Shown: in pieces, positions 1 to 9,118 of the stretch
Layout: every line of letters begins with the position of its first letter
Numbering within the stretch: the first letter of the stretch is position 1
Source: Paenibacillus sp. UNC499MF
GTDB taxonomy: Bacteria > Bacillota > Bacilli > Paenibacillales > NBRC-103111
Direction of reading: 5' to 3'
NCBI RefSeq assembly: GCF_900107975.1
Contig: NZ_FNVF01000003.1
Location: forward strand, 67,155 to 131,154
DNA length: 64,000 nt
Translations under genes and position numbers: made by a program
The notes under the pieces: generated by a model
Databases searched by the model: none
Told to the model about the DNA's origin: nothing
What the model saw: only the letters and a program-made list of their open reading frames with translations

Positions 1-153
1 CGGCACTGTCCCGCCGCAGTCCGGCCGGCCGGGTTCGGCGGACGCGGGCAGCCGCAATCCTCGTCCCTCGCGGAATTCCCGCATCGCCATTCCGGCCGCT
101 AAATATTTATAAGGCTCAACACTTTTATTTCGGTACCGATACATGACGGGCAT
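1..153 (-). CDS. Possible partial hypothetical protein, cut by the left edge
   Basis: Reading leftward from an ATG at 153, the frame stays open for 51 codons to the window edge. It would begin MPVMYRYRNKSVEPYKYLAA. A weak AAGG precedes the start, and the start lies 42 nt after the stop of the acetyltransferase gene on the same strand, so the two could form an operon. I recognise no family and the visible part is too short to assign one. An open frame of this length can occur by chance in GC-rich sequence, so this is a tentative call. Confidence 0.3.
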   Translation of the reverse strand, partial: MPVMYRYRNKSVEPYKYLAAGMAMREFREGRGLRLPASAEPGRPDCGGTVP

Positions 154-195
154 CCATCCTTACCTGGGCATTTTCGGGTAAACCTCGTTTAACGT

Positions 196-669
196 TCATT
201 CGCCGATAACCTTCGACATACGAATATTTGTAGCTTTAAAACCGGCAGATTTATAAAGGTTCAGGGCGATTTCATTGTCTCCGAAGACATGCAGGGAAAT
301 TTTCGGAGGCAACCTTCTTTCTTTTATGAAAGCCTCCAGGGCATGCAGCGTTTTCTTGCCGAACCCGTTCCCCCGGAAATTTTCATCCATACGAATCCCG
401 TAAATAAATACTTCCTGCTGTTCCTTGCGTACTTTGATCCACAGCGTACCGACGATTTGACGGCTTTCCTCGTCCATTGCGTTGAAAATATAGCTGTCCG
501 CCGTATTTAATCCGTCCGGCAGCAGCTCTTTAAATTCACGAGCCGAGTCTTCCAAGGCTTTCCCGGCCTCCGTATTACCGGCTTTCGATTTACTTTCGGC
601 ATATTCCCTTACGGAAAGCTCCAGCCAGCCATCAAACTGTTCGGGCAGCATAGGTTCTAACACGACCAT
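196..669 (-). CDS. GNAT family N-acetyltransferase
   Basis: A 157-residue protein with the GNAT fold. The acetyl-CoA pyrophosphate loop is visible as RGNGFGKKTL, followed by a helix and the usual C-terminal segment with NEIALNLYKSAGF. It presumably transfers an acetyl group from acetyl-CoA to an amine; the substrate cannot be read from sequence. The open frame extends much further upstream (to 1146), but that part is antisense-type junk over the helicase gene. The ATG at 669 is chosen because GGAGGTG sits just before it. It lies 46 nt downstream of the helicase gene on the same strand, so co-transcription is possible. Confidence 0.9.
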   Translation of the reverse strand: MVVLEPMLPEQFDGWLELSVREYAESKSKAGNTEAGKALEDSAREFKELLPDGLNTADSYIFNAMDEESRQIVGTLWIKVRKEQQEVFIYGIRMDENFRGNGFGKKTLHALEAFIKERRLPPKISLHVFGDNEIALNLYKSAGFKATNIRMSKVIGE

Positions 670-715
670 ACGGGCACCTCCGTTTATTTGAAAAGTTAGC
701 CTGCCGTCTCTCCGG

Positions 716-2962
716 TTACAGCTGATCCAGCAGCTTAAGACTGGTCCGCTTCGCATGGACTCCTTCAATCTCACTTCCGATGCAGGACGGACAGCCGTCT
801 TCGCACGCGCATTTCCGGATGAGATTTTTGGCGGCCTGTTTAACTTCCTCGAAGCGGCCGTACACTTCCTCGGCCAGGCCAATTCCGCCGGGATAGTGAT
901 CGTATATGAAAATCGTCGGCAGGCCCGTATGAGCCGCCTTGATTTGCGAAACGACGTGAAGGTCGCTGCGGTCGCACATGACCAGAACGGGCGCGATATG
1001 CCGCAAGACGTTTGAAATTCCCAGCAGAAGCTGCTCCAGCGTTTTAACGCCAAGCTCCGGATCGACCTCGGCAAGCTGCACCCAAGCCGCGCTTGTGTGC
1101 AGCTCTTCTTCGGGCAGATGAATGGGGCCGGAACCGATATTTTCAAAGGTGCTCAATTTGATTTTCTTGAAAATAGTCGGCATCGCGTTCACCGTCACGT
1201 CCCCGTAATGCAAAGCCGACTTCGCAAGGCTCCGCGTCTTGTCAATCTCCAGCACTTTCAGCTGGACGGCCAGGTTCGCATCCGTGTAATATTCAACGTC
1301 CACTTCGCGGACGTACGCTTTTTTGTGCTCCCAGTCCAGCTTTTCGACCTGATACTGCACGCCTTCGTGAAGATAAATCGCTTCGTCATGCAGAAGCGTC
1401 ATAGCGCTGAACCGGTCCATTTCCCCGATAATCCGGACGTTCGCCACATCGGACTGGTCGATAATGACCACGTTCTCCTGGGACGCCGACCGCAGGCTTA
1501 TATTGCTGGCGGGAAAAGACTGGTCCGCCCAGTAGAATGTATCCGCATTGCGGTGCAGCACGCGCTCTTCCACGAGAAACTCCATAATCTCGGTAACCGC
1601 CAAAGGCCCGTACTCCTCCGTTTCCTTGAAGGGCAGCTCATAGGCGGCGCATTTCAGATGATCCACGAGAATAATCAGATTCTCCGGGTTGATCCGGGCG
1701 GCTTCCGGGGTTCTCTCGAAAAAATACTCCGGGTTCTGCACCACGTACTGGTCGATAGGCGTGGAACTCGCGACCATGATAATGAGCGCTTCCCCATGAC
1801 GTCGTCCCGCCCGTCCCGCCTGCTGCCAGGTGCTCGCGATACTTCCCGGATAGCCCGTCATCACACACACCTGCAGCTGTCCGATATCGACGCCGAGCTC
1901 CAGCGCATTCGTGCTGACGACGCCGAGAATTTCGCCGTCCCGGAGCCCTCTTTCGATTTCCCTCCGCTGTTTCGGCAAATACCCGCCCCGGTATCCACGG
2001 ATCGATTTCGTGCCGATTTCGTTTTTGACGAGTTCCTGGATATGGCTCAAAATAATTTCGACCCGCACGCGGCTTCTCGCGAAAATAATGGTCTGGATTT
2101 TATTTTTCAGAAATTGCTTGGCCAGGCTGTTGACTTCGGCTGTCGCGCTCCGCCGGATATTGAGGGGCTTGTTCACCACAGGCGGGTTGTAAAACACGAA
2201 ATGCTTCCGTCCTCTGGGAGCGCCGTTATCGTCGATCAGCCTCATCGGAGAGCCGGTCAGCTGTTCCGCCAGCTCTTTCGGGTTGGCAATCGTGGCGGAA
2301 GTGCAGATAAACACCGGATCGCTGCCGTAAAACTTGCAGATCCGTTTCAGACGCCGGATTACGTTCGCGACATGGCTGCCGAATACGCCCCGGTACGTGT
2401 GCAGCTCGTCGATGACGATATATTTTAAATTCTCGAACAGGCTCACCCATTTGGTATGATGCGGCAAAATGGCGGAGTGAAGCATATCCGGATTCGTAAT
2501 GACGATATGCCCGGCTTTCCTTACGACCTGCCGGATGGCCGGGGAAGTATCCCCGTCGTACGTGTAGCTTTTGATGTCGATGCCCATTTCGCCGATAATT
2601 TCGTTCAACTCGCTCTTCTGATCCTGCGCCAGAGCTTTCGTCGGAAACAGGTAGAGCGCCCGGCTGCTGTCGTTATCCGCGATGGCCTGCAGGACGGGCA
2701 GATTGTAGCAGAGCGTTTTGCCGGAAGCCGTGGGCGTCACCGCCACGATGTTTTGTCCGGCATGCACCGTCTCGTAGGCGGTGTGCTGATGGGTGTACAG
2801 CTCCGTGATCCCCCGCTTTGCCAGAGCCGACTTGATCCGGTCGTCCACACTCCCGGGTACGGCTTTTGTTTTCGCTTCCTGGGGTTCGATCTCGTGCCAG
2901 TTCACTATATTTTCATCGGTCCGGAGTTCCTGAATTAATTCGGCAAGCTGTTTCTTTCTCAT
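716..2962 (-). CDS. mrfA: MrfA-type DEAH/DEAD-box DNA helicase with C-terminal DUF1998 (mitomycin repair factor A, YprA)
   Basis: A 748-residue superfamily 2 helicase, matching the ~750 residues of B. subtilis MrfA (YprA). Seen in order: an N-terminal extension (about 1-55), Walker A in TPTASGKT, the DExH-type Walker B in VIDELHTY, SAT motif III, the second RecA lobe with QQAGRAGRR, and a C-terminal DUF1998 region ending with four cysteines in CACEDGCPSC, as in MrfA. In B. subtilis MrfA works with the exonuclease MrfB in a UvrABC-independent pathway repairing mitomycin C damage. No mrfB is next to it here. Start ATG 2962 follows GAAGGG. The gene converges on nothing; it is followed by the acetyltransferase gene. 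Confidence 0.88.
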   Translation of the reverse strand: MRKKQLAELIQELRTDENIVNWHEIEPQEAKTKAVPGSVDDRIKSALAKRGITELYTHQHTAYETVHAGQNIVAVTPTASGKTLCYNLPVLQAIADNDSSRALYLFPTKALAQDQKSELNEIIGEMGIDIKSYTYDGDTSPAIRQVVRKAGHIVITNPDMLHSAILPHHTKWVSLFENLKYIVIDELHTYRGVFGSHVANVIRRLKRICKFYGSDPVFICTSATIANPKELAEQLTGSPMRLIDDNGAPRGRKHFVFYNPPVVNKPLNIRRSATAEVNSLAKQFLKNKIQTIIFARSRVRVEIILSHIQELVKNEIGTKSIRGYRGGYLPKQRREIERGLRDGEILGVVSTNALELGVDIGQLQVCVMTGYPGSIASTWQQAGRAGRRHGEALIIMVASSTPIDQYVVQNPEYFFERTPEAARINPENLIILVDHLKCAAYELPFKETEEYGPLAVTEIMEFLVEERVLHRNADTFYWADQSFPASNISLRSASQENVVIIDQSDVANVRIIGEMDRFSAMTLLHDEAIYLHEGVQYQVEKLDWEHKKAYVREVDVEYYTDANLAVQLKVLEIDKTRSLAKSALHYGDVTVNAMPTIFKKIKLSTFENIGSGPIHLPEEELHTSAAWVQLAEVDPELGVKTLEQLLLGISNVLRHIAPVLVMCDRSDLHVVSQIKAAHTGLPTIFIYDHYPGGIGLAEEVYGRFEEVKQAAKNLIRKCACEDGCPSCIGSEIEGVHAKRTSLKLLDQL

Positions 2963-3036
2963 GATTCGCGTCCCTTCTTAACCTTGACTGCTTAGAACGG
3001 CTGTTCTCATTATTATACGCTTCCCGGGCAAAAGAA

Positions 3037-3066
3037 AAAAAGCCCCAGTTTTATACGGGGCTTTCG
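3037..3066 (-). terminator. Rho-independent terminator of the leftward carotenoid operon
   Basis: AAAGCCCC (3039-3046) pairs with GGGGCTTT (3057-3064) around a 10-nt loop, and on the minus strand a run of seven T follows. The stop codon of the first CrtN-type gene (3051-3053) lies in the loop, so the hairpin begins inside the coding region. Confidence 0.8.
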
Positions 3067-4553
3067 TTAAGACAGACACCGGCGCCGGGCGCAAGGGCAA
3101 GATCGTCCCGGCCCATCGCCTCGTCGAGCAGCTTCGCTCCCTGCATCACGATGGGGATTCCCCCGCCGGGATGCACCGAGGCTCCGACCGCGTACAAGCC
3201 CCGGATCGGATAAGGCTTGACCTGCGGCCGGAATACGCCGCTCTGAAGCAGGGTCGGCGCAATGCCGAAGCTTCCTCCGGCATAAAGCCCGCCGGCAAGC
3301 GAATCGTGCGGGGTCCGCACCTTGCGCCACCGGACCGACTTCCGCAGCCCGACGAATCCGCGCTTCTCCACTTCGTCGATGACGGAATCGGCGAGGGCTT
3401 CCGCCCCGCTCCAATCGAGATGCTCACCGGACGGAACCGGGACGAGCATGTACAGCACGCTGTGCCCCCCGGGCGCCAGGGAACCGTCGATCAGCGACGG
3501 GTTGAACACATAAATGCACCGCTTCTCGGGCACGACTCTGCCGTGAAACACATCCTTCATCATGCCGTCGAAATGGTCGGAGAAATAGAACTGGTGAACA
3601 TCCTTATCCGCGTAAATGGTGTCCACTCCCAAATAAACGAGCAGGCAGCCCGAAGACGGCGTAAACTTTCTTTTTCCCGCGGAATGCTTTTCGTCAAAAA
3701 GGCCCGAAACTCCCGGAAAATCCCCGTTGAGCACCACCCGTTCCGCTCCGATCTCCTCGCCTCCCGCGGATATTCCCCGGCACACGCCTTCCGCGTGAAG
3801 AACGCGCTCCACGGCGCGTCCGGTATGCACGCGCACGTTTTTGGCCAGCAGCTCCTCATGGAGCGTTTTCGCAAGTCCGGCATATCCTCCCTGAACATAC
3901 CAGATGCCGTGGGCATGCTCCGAGTAAGGCACGAGCGAGTACAGGGCCGGTGTGTCTGCGGGATTGCCCCCGATGTACAAGGTTTGGAACGAATATGCCT
4001 GACGGAGGCGCGGATCGCGGAAAAATCTGGCGGCATCCCGGCTTACGCTGAGATAGGCCCGCATTCGGAGAAGCTCCGTCGTGTTTTTTACCGTAAAAAA
4101 GTCGCGCTTGCGCAGGAACGACTTTTCCAGAAACGCGGCCCGCCCCCTTTCGAAGCGGACCTTCATTTCTTTCATGTAGGCCCGGTATCCGTCCGCTTCC
4201 CCCGGAAACAAGCGCTCGATTTCTTCGATCTGGCGCGCTTCCTCCCGCCATTTCGTGAACACCGTTCCGTCCGCAAAATGAATGCGGTACAGCGGATCGC
4301 ACGGGATTAGCGGAACCCGGCCGGCCGGGACACCCGCCTCTTCCAGAATGCCGCGGATCATATCCGGCAGCAGCACGATAGTCGGCCCCTGGTCGATCTT
4401 GTAGGTTCCGTTTCCTTCGTACGCCAGGCGTCCGCCCAGAACCGGCCCCCGCTCGTACAGCGAAACCTCGTGCCCGCGCCCGGCGGCATACAAGGCGGCT
4501 GTCATCCCCCCGATGCCGCCGCCTACGATGATCGTGCGGTTGCGGTCCCTCAT
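3051..4553 (-). CDS. CrtN-type carotenoid desaturase/oxidase (FAD amine-oxidoreductase fold)
   Basis: A 500-residue phytoene-desaturase-family flavoprotein. The N-terminal FAD dinucleotide fold is visible as VGGGIGGMTAA with the second glycine-rich segment GGRLAYEG. The central stretch FQTLYIGGNP...YSLVPYSEHAHGIWYVQGG and the C-terminal GASVHPGGGIPIV are typical of Staphylococcus CrtN. The family introduces double bonds into 4,4'-diapophytoene or related C30 backbones; some members oxidise terminal methyls. The start overlaps the stop of the next gene (4550-6079) by 4 nt, so the two CrtN-type genes are translationally coupled. Which step each catalyses cannot be separated by sequence alone, but this copy is the closer of the two to CrtN in the central motif. 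Confidence 0.88.
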   Translation of the reverse strand: MRDRNRTIIVGGGIGGMTAALYAAGRGHEVSLYERGPVLGGRLAYEGNGTYKIDQGPTIVLLPDMIRGILEEAGVPAGRVPLIPCDPLYRIHFADGTVFTKWREEARQIEEIERLFPGEADGYRAYMKEMKVRFERGRAAFLEKSFLRKRDFFTVKNTTELLRMRAYLSVSRDAARFFRDPRLRQAYSFQTLYIGGNPADTPALYSLVPYSEHAHGIWYVQGGYAGLAKTLHEELLAKNVRVHTGRAVERVLHAEGVCRGISAGGEEIGAERVVLNGDFPGVSGLFDEKHSAGKRKFTPSSGCLLVYLGVDTIYADKDVHQFYFSDHFDGMMKDVFHGRVVPEKRCIYVFNPSLIDGSLAPGGHSVLYMLVPVPSGEHLDWSGAEALADSVIDEVEKRGFVGLRKSVRWRKVRTPHDSLAGGLYAGGSFGIAPTLLQSGVFRPQVKPYPIRGLYAVGASVHPGGGIPIVMQGAKLLDEAMGRDDLALAPGAGVCLNESPV

Positions 4554-6079
4554 CGTCCTACCTCCCGCGTCCCGGCTGTCCGGCGGAAGCGCTCCGCCGC
4601 CGTATATTTGGCGGCAATGCCCCTGGCAGTGATGCGGGCCGACTCCATAATCGTCGGCAGTCCGCTGCCCGGATGGGTGCCGCCCCCGACCAGCCAGCAG
4701 CCATCCGCTTCCTCGAAGCGGTTGTGAGGGCGCAAATACATCATCTGGCTGAGATTATGCGCCAGGTTGAACGTCGCGCCTTCGTAAACATGATGCTGCC
4801 GCTCCCAATCCAGCGGCGTGATCATTTTTTCGCCGACGATATGCGACGACACCCCCGCGAATCCCGCCTGTTTTTCCAGCTTCGACAGAAGCAGTTCACG
4901 GAAGCCGTCTTTCTCCGCTTCCCAATCGATGCCGCTCGTGTTGTTCGGAACCGGAGCCAGAACGTAAAGCCCGCTGCAGCCGGCAGGCGCCAGGGTCGGA
5001 TCGGTGACGGCGGGGTTCTGCACATAAACGGACGGATCTTCCGACAAAATTTTGGACGCGGCGATTTCATGGACATTCCGCCGGTAATCGTCCGCGAACA
5101 GAATCGTATGATGCGCCCCTTCATATACTTTGTCCAAGGCGAGATACATCATAAAAGTCGAGCAGGAATACGATTTTTTCCCGAGACGGCGGGGCGTGTA
5201 TTTTTTCAAAACACCGGGTTCAAAAAGCGTGTTCATCGCCTGGGCGAAATCCGCATTCACAATGACCTCGTCGGCCTCCACCTTCTCACCGTCCGCCAGT
5301 TCGATCCCGGTTGTCCGTCCGGCTTTCACCAGCACCCGCTTGACCGCGCAGTTCGTATGGATTTCTCCGCCGTATTCTTCCACGACCCGGGCCATCGCCC
5401 TTGAAATTTCGCTGACTCCGCCGATCGGGTGATAAATGCCGTAGGCGTGCTCGATATAAGAAAGAATCGTAAACGCACCGGGGCATTCCCAAGGCGACAT
5501 GCCCAAATACTTGGCCTGGAAAGTAAACGCGAGCCGGAGCCGCTCGTCCGTGAAATAAGAAGCCAGACACCCGTAAAGCGATTTGTGAACCGTCAGCTTC
5601 GGCAGCGCTTTAAGAAAACGGGGATGCAAATAATGAAGCAGAGAATCGTGCTTGTTCTGCAAAATAGGAGAAAGCGCCTTCAGTTTCGCTCCCTCCTCGC
5701 GCATAAACCGGTCGTAACCGGGCCCGTTTCCCGGAAAAATACGTTCGATCTGCTCCACCATCGTATCCCGGTCCCGGTGAGCGTAAAATTCGGTTTCTCC
5801 GAATACGAGCCGGTACATCGGATCGATGGCTTTGAGCCGGACATAATCGTGAACGCTGCGCCCGGCGTCCTCGAAAAGCTCTTCCAGAATATACGGCATA
5901 TTTAAAAAAGTCGGTCCCCGGTCAAACCGGTAATCCCCGAGTGTGAGGGATGAGTTTCGTCCCCCGACGGCAGGCCGGCTTTCGAACACGCTTACTTTAT
6001 AGCCTTGGCTGGCCAGAAGCATGGCGGCGCTGAGACCTCCCGGTCCTGCTCCGACAACGGCTATATGCCTGCTTTTCAT
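4550..6079 (-). CDS. Second CrtN/CrtI-type carotenoid desaturase (FAD oxidoreductase)
   Basis: A 509-residue phytoene-desaturase-family protein, first gene of the leftward operon. Visible: GAGPGGLSAAMLLASQGYKV (FAD fold), VGGRNSSL, RGPTFLNMPYILEELF, FTFQAKYLGMSPW, and the C-terminal GGGTHPGSGLPTI. It belongs with CrtN/CrtI enzymes acting on C30 or C40 carotenes. It is clearly a distinct paralogue of the downstream gene rather than a recent duplicate, judged by many differences in the central region. It could be a desaturase working in sequence with its partner or an end-group oxidase. It is transcribed away from crtM, sharing the AT-rich interval 6080-6247. Confidence 0.87.
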   Translation of the reverse strand: MKSRHIAVVGAGPGGLSAAMLLASQGYKVSVFESRPAVGGRNSSLTLGDYRFDRGPTFLNMPYILEELFEDAGRSVHDYVRLKAIDPMYRLVFGETEFYAHRDRDTMVEQIERIFPGNGPGYDRFMREEGAKLKALSPILQNKHDSLLHYLHPRFLKALPKLTVHKSLYGCLASYFTDERLRLAFTFQAKYLGMSPWECPGAFTILSYIEHAYGIYHPIGGVSEISRAMARVVEEYGGEIHTNCAVKRVLVKAGRTTGIELADGEKVEADEVIVNADFAQAMNTLFEPGVLKKYTPRRLGKKSYSCSTFMMYLALDKVYEGAHHTILFADDYRRNVHEIAASKILSEDPSVYVQNPAVTDPTLAPAGCSGLYVLAPVPNNTSGIDWEAEKDGFRELLLSKLEKQAGFAGVSSHIVGEKMITPLDWERQHHVYEGATFNLAHNLSQMMYLRPHNRFEEADGCWLVGGGTHPGSGLPTIMESARITARGIAAKYTAAERFRRTAGTREVGR

Positions 6080-6247
6080 CTTGTAAACAACCTCCTCTGT
6101 CTAACGTTTGGACGGTCAGGTGGACTCAAAAATGTTTTTATGTATAATGTTAGTATAATGTATTACAACGTTTTTGAAAACAATTGAGCTTTTTGTACAA
6201 GGTTTGTTATATGTAAGGATTGTTAAAATTTCTAACTTGAGGTGATC
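6080..6247. promoter_or_regulatory. AT-rich divergent promoter region of the carotenoid cluster
   Basis: This 168-nt interval separates the two divergent carotenoid operons and is much more AT-rich than its surroundings. It contains two TATAAT hexamers (6143-6148 and 6154-6159) within a direct repeat of TATAATGT, and an 8-nt palindrome TTGTACAA (6193-6200). I cannot assign -35 boxes convincingly in either direction, so promoter positions are unresolved. Both operons probably start here. Confidence 0.5.
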
Positions 6248-7156
6248 ATGTTGCACGCTGGCGACCTGGAAAACGCTTACCGTTACTGTGAGAGCATCGT
6301 CTGCAAGCATTCCTCCAGCTTCTACCGGGCCTTCTCCATTCTGCCCGAGAGCAAACGGAAGGCAGTCTGGGCCGTGTATGCCTTCTGCCGTACCGTTGAC
6401 GATATCGTCGATGAAACACCCGGAGATGCAGGTAAGCTGCTGGGTGAATTCGAGCAATCCTTCAACCGCCTGCTGCAAGGGAAACCGGATGAGGGGCCCG
6501 GCTGGACGGCGCTTGCCGATGTATTCGGCCGCTATCCGATGGAGCCCGGGCCGTTCCGGGACATGATTGCGGGACAGCGCCAGGATCTGAGCCAATTCCG
6601 CTACGGCAGCATGCAGGAGCTGGAGCGCTACTGTTATCTGGTCGCCGGCACGGTCGGGCTCATGCTGCTCCCCATTCTTACGGACAAGATTACGCCCGCA
6701 CTTCGCGAGAAAGCGATCCGGCTCGGCGTCGCGATGCAGATCACCAATATTTTGCGTGACGTCGCGGAGGACTATGGCCGGGGCCGCGTCTACCTCCCGG
6801 AAGATCTGATGACGCGCTTCGGTTACCGGGCGGAGAACATTCCCGCGGGCATGGACGCTCCGGGCTGGCGTCCCCTGTTCGAGCATCTGGCCAGCCGGGC
6901 CGAGCGGGACTACAGGGAAGGCTTATCCGCCCACCCCTATTATCCGCGCGACAGCCGGGCCTCTCTCTCGGCCGCCGGACTCATCTACCGCGAGATTCTG
7001 GTGCAGGCCGGAGTCCGCGGCGGCGACGTGTTCAGCGGGCGCATACGCGTGTCGGGAAAGCGCAAGACGGCGATTCTGCTTACCCTCCTGCTTCAGCGCG
7101 GGACCTGGAGGAAGCCTCAGCTCCTTCCCGGATCGGAGAGCAGTCTCACATGCTGA
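6248..7156 (+). CDS. crtM: Squalene/phytoene synthase family protein (CrtM-type 4,4'-diapophytoene synthase)
   Basis: About 302 residues. The two aspartate-rich motifs that bind the diphosphate groups are present: DDIVDE after YAFCRTV, and DVAEDYGRGR followed by YLPEDL. The family condenses two prenyl diphosphates head to head; neighbouring CrtN/CrtP-type genes favour two farnesyl diphosphates giving C30 diapophytoene, though C40 phytoene is not excluded. ATG 6248 is preferred; an in-frame GTG at 6242 overlaps the GAGGTGAT ribosome site, and TTG 6251 is also possible. It is the first gene of the rightward operon and overlaps the next gene by 7 nt. Confidence 0.9.
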   Translation: MLHAGDLENAYRYCESIVCKHSSSFYRAFSILPESKRKAVWAVYAFCRTVDDIVDETPGDAGKLLGEFEQSFNRLLQGKPDEGPGWTALADVFGRYPMEPGPFRDMIAGQRQDLSQFRYGSMQELERYCYLVAGTVGLMLLPILTDKITPALREKAIRLGVAMQITNILRDVAEDYGRGRVYLPEDLMTRFGYRAENIPAGMDAPGWRPLFEHLASRAERDYREGLSAHPYYPRDSRASLSAAGLIYREILVQAGVRGGDVFSGRIRVSGKRKTAILLTLLLQRGTWRKPQLLPGSESSLTC

Positions 7157-7983
7157 AGCCGCTTTTGTACGTCTACGCGTTCTGGTTTCTGTGCGGCTTC
7201 GTTCTGCTGCTCGCGGATCTCCTGCCTCCCTGGCTGGAGTGGGCCAACAGCGTCTACCTGATGCTCGGCGGAATCGCGGCGCTGCTCTGGGTGCGCCGGG
7301 AAGCAGGCACTCGCCGGATGCTCCTTTTCCTCATCCTTTGCGGCGGCTTGTCCTTCTTCTCCGAGTGGTTCGGTTCTCATACCGGCCTGTGGTTCGGCCG
7401 CTATTCGTACACGGACCGCTTTGCCCCGCTTCTTTTCGGGGTCCCGCTGGCGATTCCGATGGCTTGGTGCCTCATACTGGCCATCGCCAAATGGTTCGTC
7501 CGGGGCAGGGGAATACGCGCAGCCGCTGCCGCGGGCGGGATCGCGTCGATGATCGACCTCGTGCTCGATCCCGTTGCCGTACGCCAGCGGTACTGGGTGT
7601 GGGCCGATCCGGGAGCGCTGTCTTTTCACGGCGTGCCCTGGACCAATTTCGCCTGCTGGTGGATAACCGCCTCCCTGATTTACGCGTGCTGCATGCGCTG
7701 GAAGTTGGCCCCGCGCAGCCGGCTTCATTCGCCGGGCCGGACGGGCCGCCTAACCGCTCTTATACGTGCCGCCGATGTCCAGGCCGCCGCCCCGCTCCTT
7801 CTATTCGTTACGCTTGAGCTCCTGTTTCTCGCTCTCGGCAGTTCATTCGGCCTCTGGCCGGCCGTTTTGATCAACGGAAGCGGCGCCGCTCTGCTTCTGC
7901 TGTGGAGATACGCCGCCTCGGGACGGGCAGCCCGCGGAAACCTGCAAGACCAGCCGGATCTTTTTGCTCATCCCCGTTCCTGA
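7150..7983 (+). CDS. CruF-like carotenoid biosynthesis membrane protein (DUF422)
   Basis: A 277-residue polytopic membrane protein with about seven or eight hydrophobic segments. Family signatures are the FFSEWFGSHTGLWFGRYSY stretch near residues 75-95, the conserved DLVLDPVAV and the GVPWTNFACWW motif around 160-170. DUF422 proteins include CruF, which hydrates the 1' end of acyclic carotenoids. That role fits here because a glycosyltransferase follows, and sugar addition needs a hydroxyl. Start ATG 7150 lies inside the end of crtM (7-nt overlap), so translation is probably coupled. It could instead perform another end-group reaction. Confidence 0.82.
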   Translation: MLKPLLYVYAFWFLCGFVLLLADLLPPWLEWANSVYLMLGGIAALLWVRREAGTRRMLLFLILCGGLSFFSEWFGSHTGLWFGRYSYTDRFAPLLFGVPLAIPMAWCLILAIAKWFVRGRGIRAAAAAGGIASMIDLVLDPVAVRQRYWVWADPGALSFHGVPWTNFACWWITASLIYACCMRWKLAPRSRLHSPGRTGRLTALIRAADVQAAAPLLLFVTLELLFLALGSSFGLWPAVLINGSGAALLLLWRYAASGRAARGNLQDQPDLFAHPRS

Positions 7984-8002
7984 CTGAAAGGAGAGAAACA
8001 CC

Positions 8003-9118
8003 ATGATTGTTTCGCTCATCGGCTCCGTCACGCTCTTTTTCACCTTATGGCTCCTGTGGAACATAAGGCAGTGGCCGAAAGTACGGACGGGCGTTCCCGG
8101 GGTTTTTCCGCGGGTGTCCATCCTGGTGCCGGCACGCAACGAGGAGCGCGGCATCGTAAGATGCGTCGAAAGCCTCGCAGCCCAGAACTATCCCGACTTC
8201 GAAATCCTCGTGCTCGACGACCGCTCCGAGGACCGCACGCCTGCGCTGCTCGGCGGGCTTGCCCGGCGCCATCGGCAGGTTCGCGTGCTGCACGGCAGGA
8301 AGCTTCCCGAGGGCTGGGTCGGAAAAGTTCATGCCTGCCACCAGCTTTACGAAGCGTCCTCCGGGAGCTGGCTGCTTTTCGTCGACGCGGATACCGTACA
8401 TACGCCGGATATGCTCCGCTCGGTCCTGCATACGGCTTTTACGCGGGAAACTTCCTTCGTTACGGGCTTCCCGCGCGTCTTGTCCGCACACGCTTTCGGG
8501 TGGCTCATCCTGCCGATGCTGCATTTTATTATCGCGCTCCATCTGCCCGTCCGGTTCGTATCGCGATCCCGGGATGACCGCTTTATGGCGGCTCACGGCG
8601 CTTTTATGCTTTTTTCCAGAGAAGCTTACGAGAAGATAGGCGGACACGCCGCTTTTAAAACGGAAATGGTTGAGGATATGGCCCTGGCGCGGGCCGTGAA
8701 GAGAGCGGGCTTTCAAGCGGACCTGCTGGATATAACGCCCGTTACCTCCTGCGAGATGTACGAAACGCCGCGCGATGTGGTGGAAGGGTTCACCAAAAAT
8801 ATTTTTCTGGGCGTCGGCCGCTCCTCCGCGGCGCTTTTTGCCCTGCTTTTTTTGTACGGGTCGCTTTATGTATGGCCGCTGCTCGGTGCTGTTTTCGCTT
8901 TTGCCGGTGGAAATCTGTATGAAGGAGGCTTCTGGACGGGGATTTACCTGCTGGGGGTTCTCCAAAAATGGACGGTCGATCACCGGTTCGGCACGAAAGG
9001 CCCGTGGCACTGGTTTTTGCCCCTTTCATTCGCAGGTCTGGGCTATATCGCGCTCCGCTCCTGGTATATCGGAATAACAAAACGGGGCTATTCTTGGAAA
9101 GGCAGGGTTTACAGATGA
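8003..9118 (+). CDS. Membrane-associated family 2 glycosyltransferase (CrtQ-like)
   Basis: A 371-residue GT-A fold glycosyltransferase. It has an N-terminal hydrophobic anchor (about 1-22), the donor-binding region PARNEERGIVRCVESL, the DDRSEDRT turn, the metal-binding FVDADT, a VEDMALAR acceptor motif, and three C-terminal hydrophobic segments, an arrangement shared with CrtQ of the staphyloxanthin pathway. Context predicts glycosylation of a hydroxylated or carboxylated carotenoid at the membrane. The start at 8003 follows AAAGGAGAG. Its TGA overlaps the ATG of the following oxidase gene (ATGA), so they are coupled. Confidence 0.87.
   Translation: MIVSLIGSVTLFFTLWLLWNIRQWPKVRTGVPGVFPRVSILVPARNEERGIVRCVESLAAQNYPDFEILVLDDRSEDRTPALLGGLARRHRQVRVLHGRKLPEGWVGKVHACHQLYEASSGSWLLFVDADTVHTPDMLRSVLHTAFTRETSFVTGFPRVLSAHAFGWLILPMLHFIIALHLPVRFVSRSRDDRFMAAHGAFMLFSREAYEKIGGHAAFKTEMVEDMALARAVKRAGFQADLLDITPVTSCEMYETPRDVVEGFTKNIFLGVGRSSAALFALLFLYGSLYVWPLLGAVFAFAGGNLYEGGFWTGIYLLGVLQKWTVDHRFGTKGPWHWFLPLSFAGLGYIALRSWYIGITKRGYSWKGRVYR

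Noticed and set aside
1097-2428. A 443-residue open frame antisense to the helicase gene
   Set aside because: GC-rich coding DNA often leaves long antisense frames. It has no family match and no ribosome site, whereas the helicase is clear.
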